DNA of 64,000 nt from Gilliamella sp. wkB112 (GTDB lineage: Bacteria; Pseudomonadota; Gammaproteobacteria; Enterobacterales; Orbaceae), in assembly GCF_001690685.1 (NCBI RefSeq), contig NZ_LZGL01000017.1, positions 1 to 64,000 on the forward strand, read 5' to 3'. Both the position numbers and the translations under genes were made by a program. The notes beneath the pieces are model-generated. The model worked only from the letters and a program-made list of their open reading frames with translations. It made no database searches and was not told the DNA's origin. Below, piece after piece: positions 61,994-64,000 of this stretch. Within the stretch, counting starts at the first letter, position 1, and each line of letters starts with the position of its first letter.

Positions 61994-64000
61994 TTATGCT
62001 ATACGTGGGTTTAGTTTATCTGGATTAATATCGAACTTTTTAATCGCTTCATCTACTACACTTGTTGCAATATCACCACGTTTAGCTAGTTCGCCTAATG
62101 CAGCAACCACGACATAAGATGCATCGACTTCAAAATGATGACGTAAATTTTCGCGGCTATCACTACGACCAAAACCATCAGTACCAAGGACTCTATAATT
62201 TTCAGCTGGAACAAAGGCACGAATTTGATCGGCAAATAATTTCATATAATCAGTTGAAACAACCGCTGGATTGCTATTCATCACTTGAGTTATGTATGGA
62301 ACTTTAGGTTTTTCACTTGGATGTAACATATTATAACGTTCACAATCTTGACCTTCGCGAGCAAGTTCAGTGAAAGAAGTTACGCTGTATACATCTGAGC
62401 TAATACCATAGTTTTTAGCTAGAATCTCAGCTGCTTCACGCACATGACGCAAAATAGAGCCAGAACCTAATAACTGCACTGATGGTTTGTCTTTTTGACC
62501 TTCTACTCTATCAAGTTTATAAATACCACGACGAATACCTTCTTCTGCACCTTCTGGCATAGCTGGTTGAGCATAGTTTTCGTTAAGCGTTGTGATATAG
62601 TAGTAAACGTTTTCTTGATCACCATACATACGGCGCAAACCGTCTTGCATAATTACAGCGACTTCATAGGCGTAAGCAGGATCGTAGGCAATACAGTTCG
62701 GAATAGTTAAGGCTTGAATATGGCTGTGACCATCTTGATGTTGTAAACCTTCACCATTTAAAGTAGTACGACCCGAAGTACCACCAATCATGAATCCTCG
62801 TGCTTGTTCATCACCTGCGGCCCACATTAAATCACCAACACGTTGGAAACCAAACATAGAGTAATAAATATAAAAAGGAATCATCGGGAAGTCATTTGTA
62901 CTATAAGAAGTTGCAGCAGCTAACCATGAAGCGGTAGCCCCACATTCATTAATACCTTCCTGCAAAATTTGACCTTTTTCATCTTCACGATAATAAGCCA
63001 CTTGTTCTTTATCTTGTGGTGTATATTGTTGCCCATGTGGGTTATAGATACCAATTTGACGGAATAAACCTTCCATACCAAAAGTACGCGCTTCGTCAGC
63101 TAAGATTGGTACTAAACGAGGTGCCAAGTCTTTATCTTTCAGCATGATATTCAGTGCTCGCACAAATGCAATAGTAGTTGAAATTTCTTTGGTTTGCGCT
63201 TCAAGCAATGAGGAAAATTCAGTTAACGGTGGGATTGAAACAGTACCTGAGAATTTGGTTAATCTTGAAGGAACATAACCATGTAAAGCATTGCGACGTT
63301 CATGGATATATTTGTATTCTGGAGTGTGTTCTTCGAATTTAATATAAGGTAATTTTTCGAGAGCATCATCGGTGACTGGAATATTGAAGAAATCACGCAC
63401 ATGACGCACGCCATCCATATTCATTTTTTTAACTTGGTGAGCTATATTTTTGGCTTCAGCTGCCTGCCCCATGCCATAACCTTTAATGGTATGGGCTAAA
63501 ATAACCGTTGGACGATCCTTAGTTTGCTTTGCACGATTAAAAGCAGCAAACATTTTTGCAGGATCTTGACCACCACGATTTAGTCGGAAAATCTCTTCAT
63601 CAGTCATGTCTTTAACTAATTCAGCTGTTTCGGGATATTTACCGAAGAAATGTTCACGAACATAGGCTCCGTCTTTAGATTTGAAAGTTTGGTAATCACC
63701 ATCAAGGGTTTCATTCATTAAACGAATTAATTTACCTGATTTATCTTTTTGTAACAGTTTATCCCAACGATTGCCCCAAATAACTTTAATTACATCCCAA
63801 CCAGCACCTGCAAATACCCCTTCTAATTCATTGATAATTTTTCCATTACCTGTTACTGGTCCATCAAGACGTTGTAAATTACAGTTGATGATAAAAACTA
63901 AATTATCTAATTTTTCACGAGTAGCAAGGGTAATGGCACCTTTTGATTCTGGCTCATCCATTTCGCCATCGCCTAAAAATGCATAAACGGTTTGCTCAGT
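61994..64000 (-). CDS. aceE: Pyruvate dehydrogenase E1, 5' part missing
   Basis: The 669 codons in the window are the C-terminal three quarters of an ~887-residue E1; the frame is open to the last base at 64000. It includes the thiamine-diphosphate motif GDGEMDEPESKG...INCN, DGHSHIQALTIPNC, and the final HHFEVDASYVVVAALGELAK (20). Decarboxylates pyruvate and passes acetyl to AceF. First gene of aceE-aceF-lpd; whether pdhR precedes it lies outside the window. Confidence 0.97.
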   Translation of the reverse strand, partial: TEQTVYAFLGDGEMDEPESKGAITLATREKLDNLVFIINCNLQRLDGPVTGNGKIINELEGVFAGAGWDVIKVIWGNRWDKLLQKDKSGKLIRLMNETLDGDYQTFKSKDGAYVREHFFGKYPETAELVKDMTDEEIFRLNRGGQDPAKMFAAFNRAKQTKDRPTVILAHTIKGYGMGQAAEAKNIAHQVKKMNMDGVRHVRDFFNIPVTDDALEKLPYIKFEEHTPEYKYIHERRNALHGYVPSRLTKFSGTVSIPPLTEFSSLLEAQTKEISTTIAFVRALNIMLKDKDLAPRLVPILADEARTFGMEGLFRQIGIYNPHGQQYTPQDKEQVAYYREDEKGQILQEGINECGATASWLAAATSYSTNDFPMIPFYIYYSMFGFQRVGDLMWAAGDEQARGFMIGGTSGRTTLNGEGLQHQDGHSHIQALTIPNCIAYDPAYAYEVAVIMQDGLRRMYGDQENVYYYITTLNENYAQPAMPEGAEEGIRRGIYKLDRVEGQKDKPSVQLLGSGSILRHVREAAEILAKNYGISSDVYSVTSFTELAREGQDCERYNMLHPSEKPKVPYITQVMNSNPAVVSTDYMKLFADQIRAFVPAENYRVLGTDGFGRSDSRENLRHHFEVDASYVVVAALGELAKRGDIATSVVDEAIKKFDINPDKLNPRIA

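Overview
The window is ordinary, densely coded chromosome from a low-GC gammaproteobacterium. Gene blocks are those of enteric-type bacteria (yffB-dapE-ypfN with tmcA; dapA-bamC-purC; yicC/rph-pyrE; rnm-yciO-rluB; prfA-prmC then kdsA; aceE-aceF-lpd; feoABC; thiBPQ), but coding is strongly AT-rich and the blocks are shuffled relative to Escherichia coli. Protein sequences are closest in feel to the Orbaceae (bee-gut Gilliamella/Frischella type). That genus-level guess is inference; the class is well supported. I see no tRNA or rRNA gene, CRISPR array, insertion sequence or prophage.

Layout: 1-4650 is a minus-strand glucitol (sorbitol) PTS locus: SorC-type regulator, a Rossmann-SAF oxidoreductase, gutM, srlA, srlE and the first codons of srlB, with a perfect CRP-type palindrome and a terminator inside the operon. 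4778-7635 is feoABC. 8067-9863 is yffB-dapE-ypfN, facing cysZ, tmcA, yeaL, purC, bamC, dapA and ybgI on the minus strand to 16641. 16885-25698 holds fbp, rnt, grxD, yccS, an orphan gene, nfo, yejK and a MATE pump. 25859-30181 has a Sel1-repeat secreted protein, a DMT permease, yicC, rph and pyrE. 30252-34454 is a beta-glucoside module (GntR regulator, PTS EIIBCA, GH1 phospho-beta-glucosidase). 34512-42152 carries dinB, cptA, patB/malY-type lyase and thiBPQ under a TPP riboswitch. 43027-50531 has argS, pbpC, a YgiN-like monooxygenase, an amidohydrolase behind an attenuator-like leader, and a lineage-specific lipoprotein. 50714-58777 has rluB, yciO, rnm, rraB, kdsA, prmC, prfA, manA and a small orphan; 58942-64000 is the pyruvate dehydrogenase operon, cut by the window end in aceE.

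Physiologically the genes describe a sugar-fermenting, host-associated lifestyle: two PTS uptake systems, phosphomannose and fructose-bisphosphate metabolism, pyruvate dehydrogenase, ferrous iron import and thiamine salvage. The least explained items are a dispersed 30-bp element found four times, each copy upstream of and co-oriented with a gene; the leader of the amidohydrolase, which has a promoter, a 33-codon reading frame, a pause-type hairpin and a terminator; a terminator between the oxidoreductase and gutM; and orphan genes around 22.1 kb, 42.4 kb and 58.6 kb. I found no single large undescribed system; the leads are mainly regulatory.
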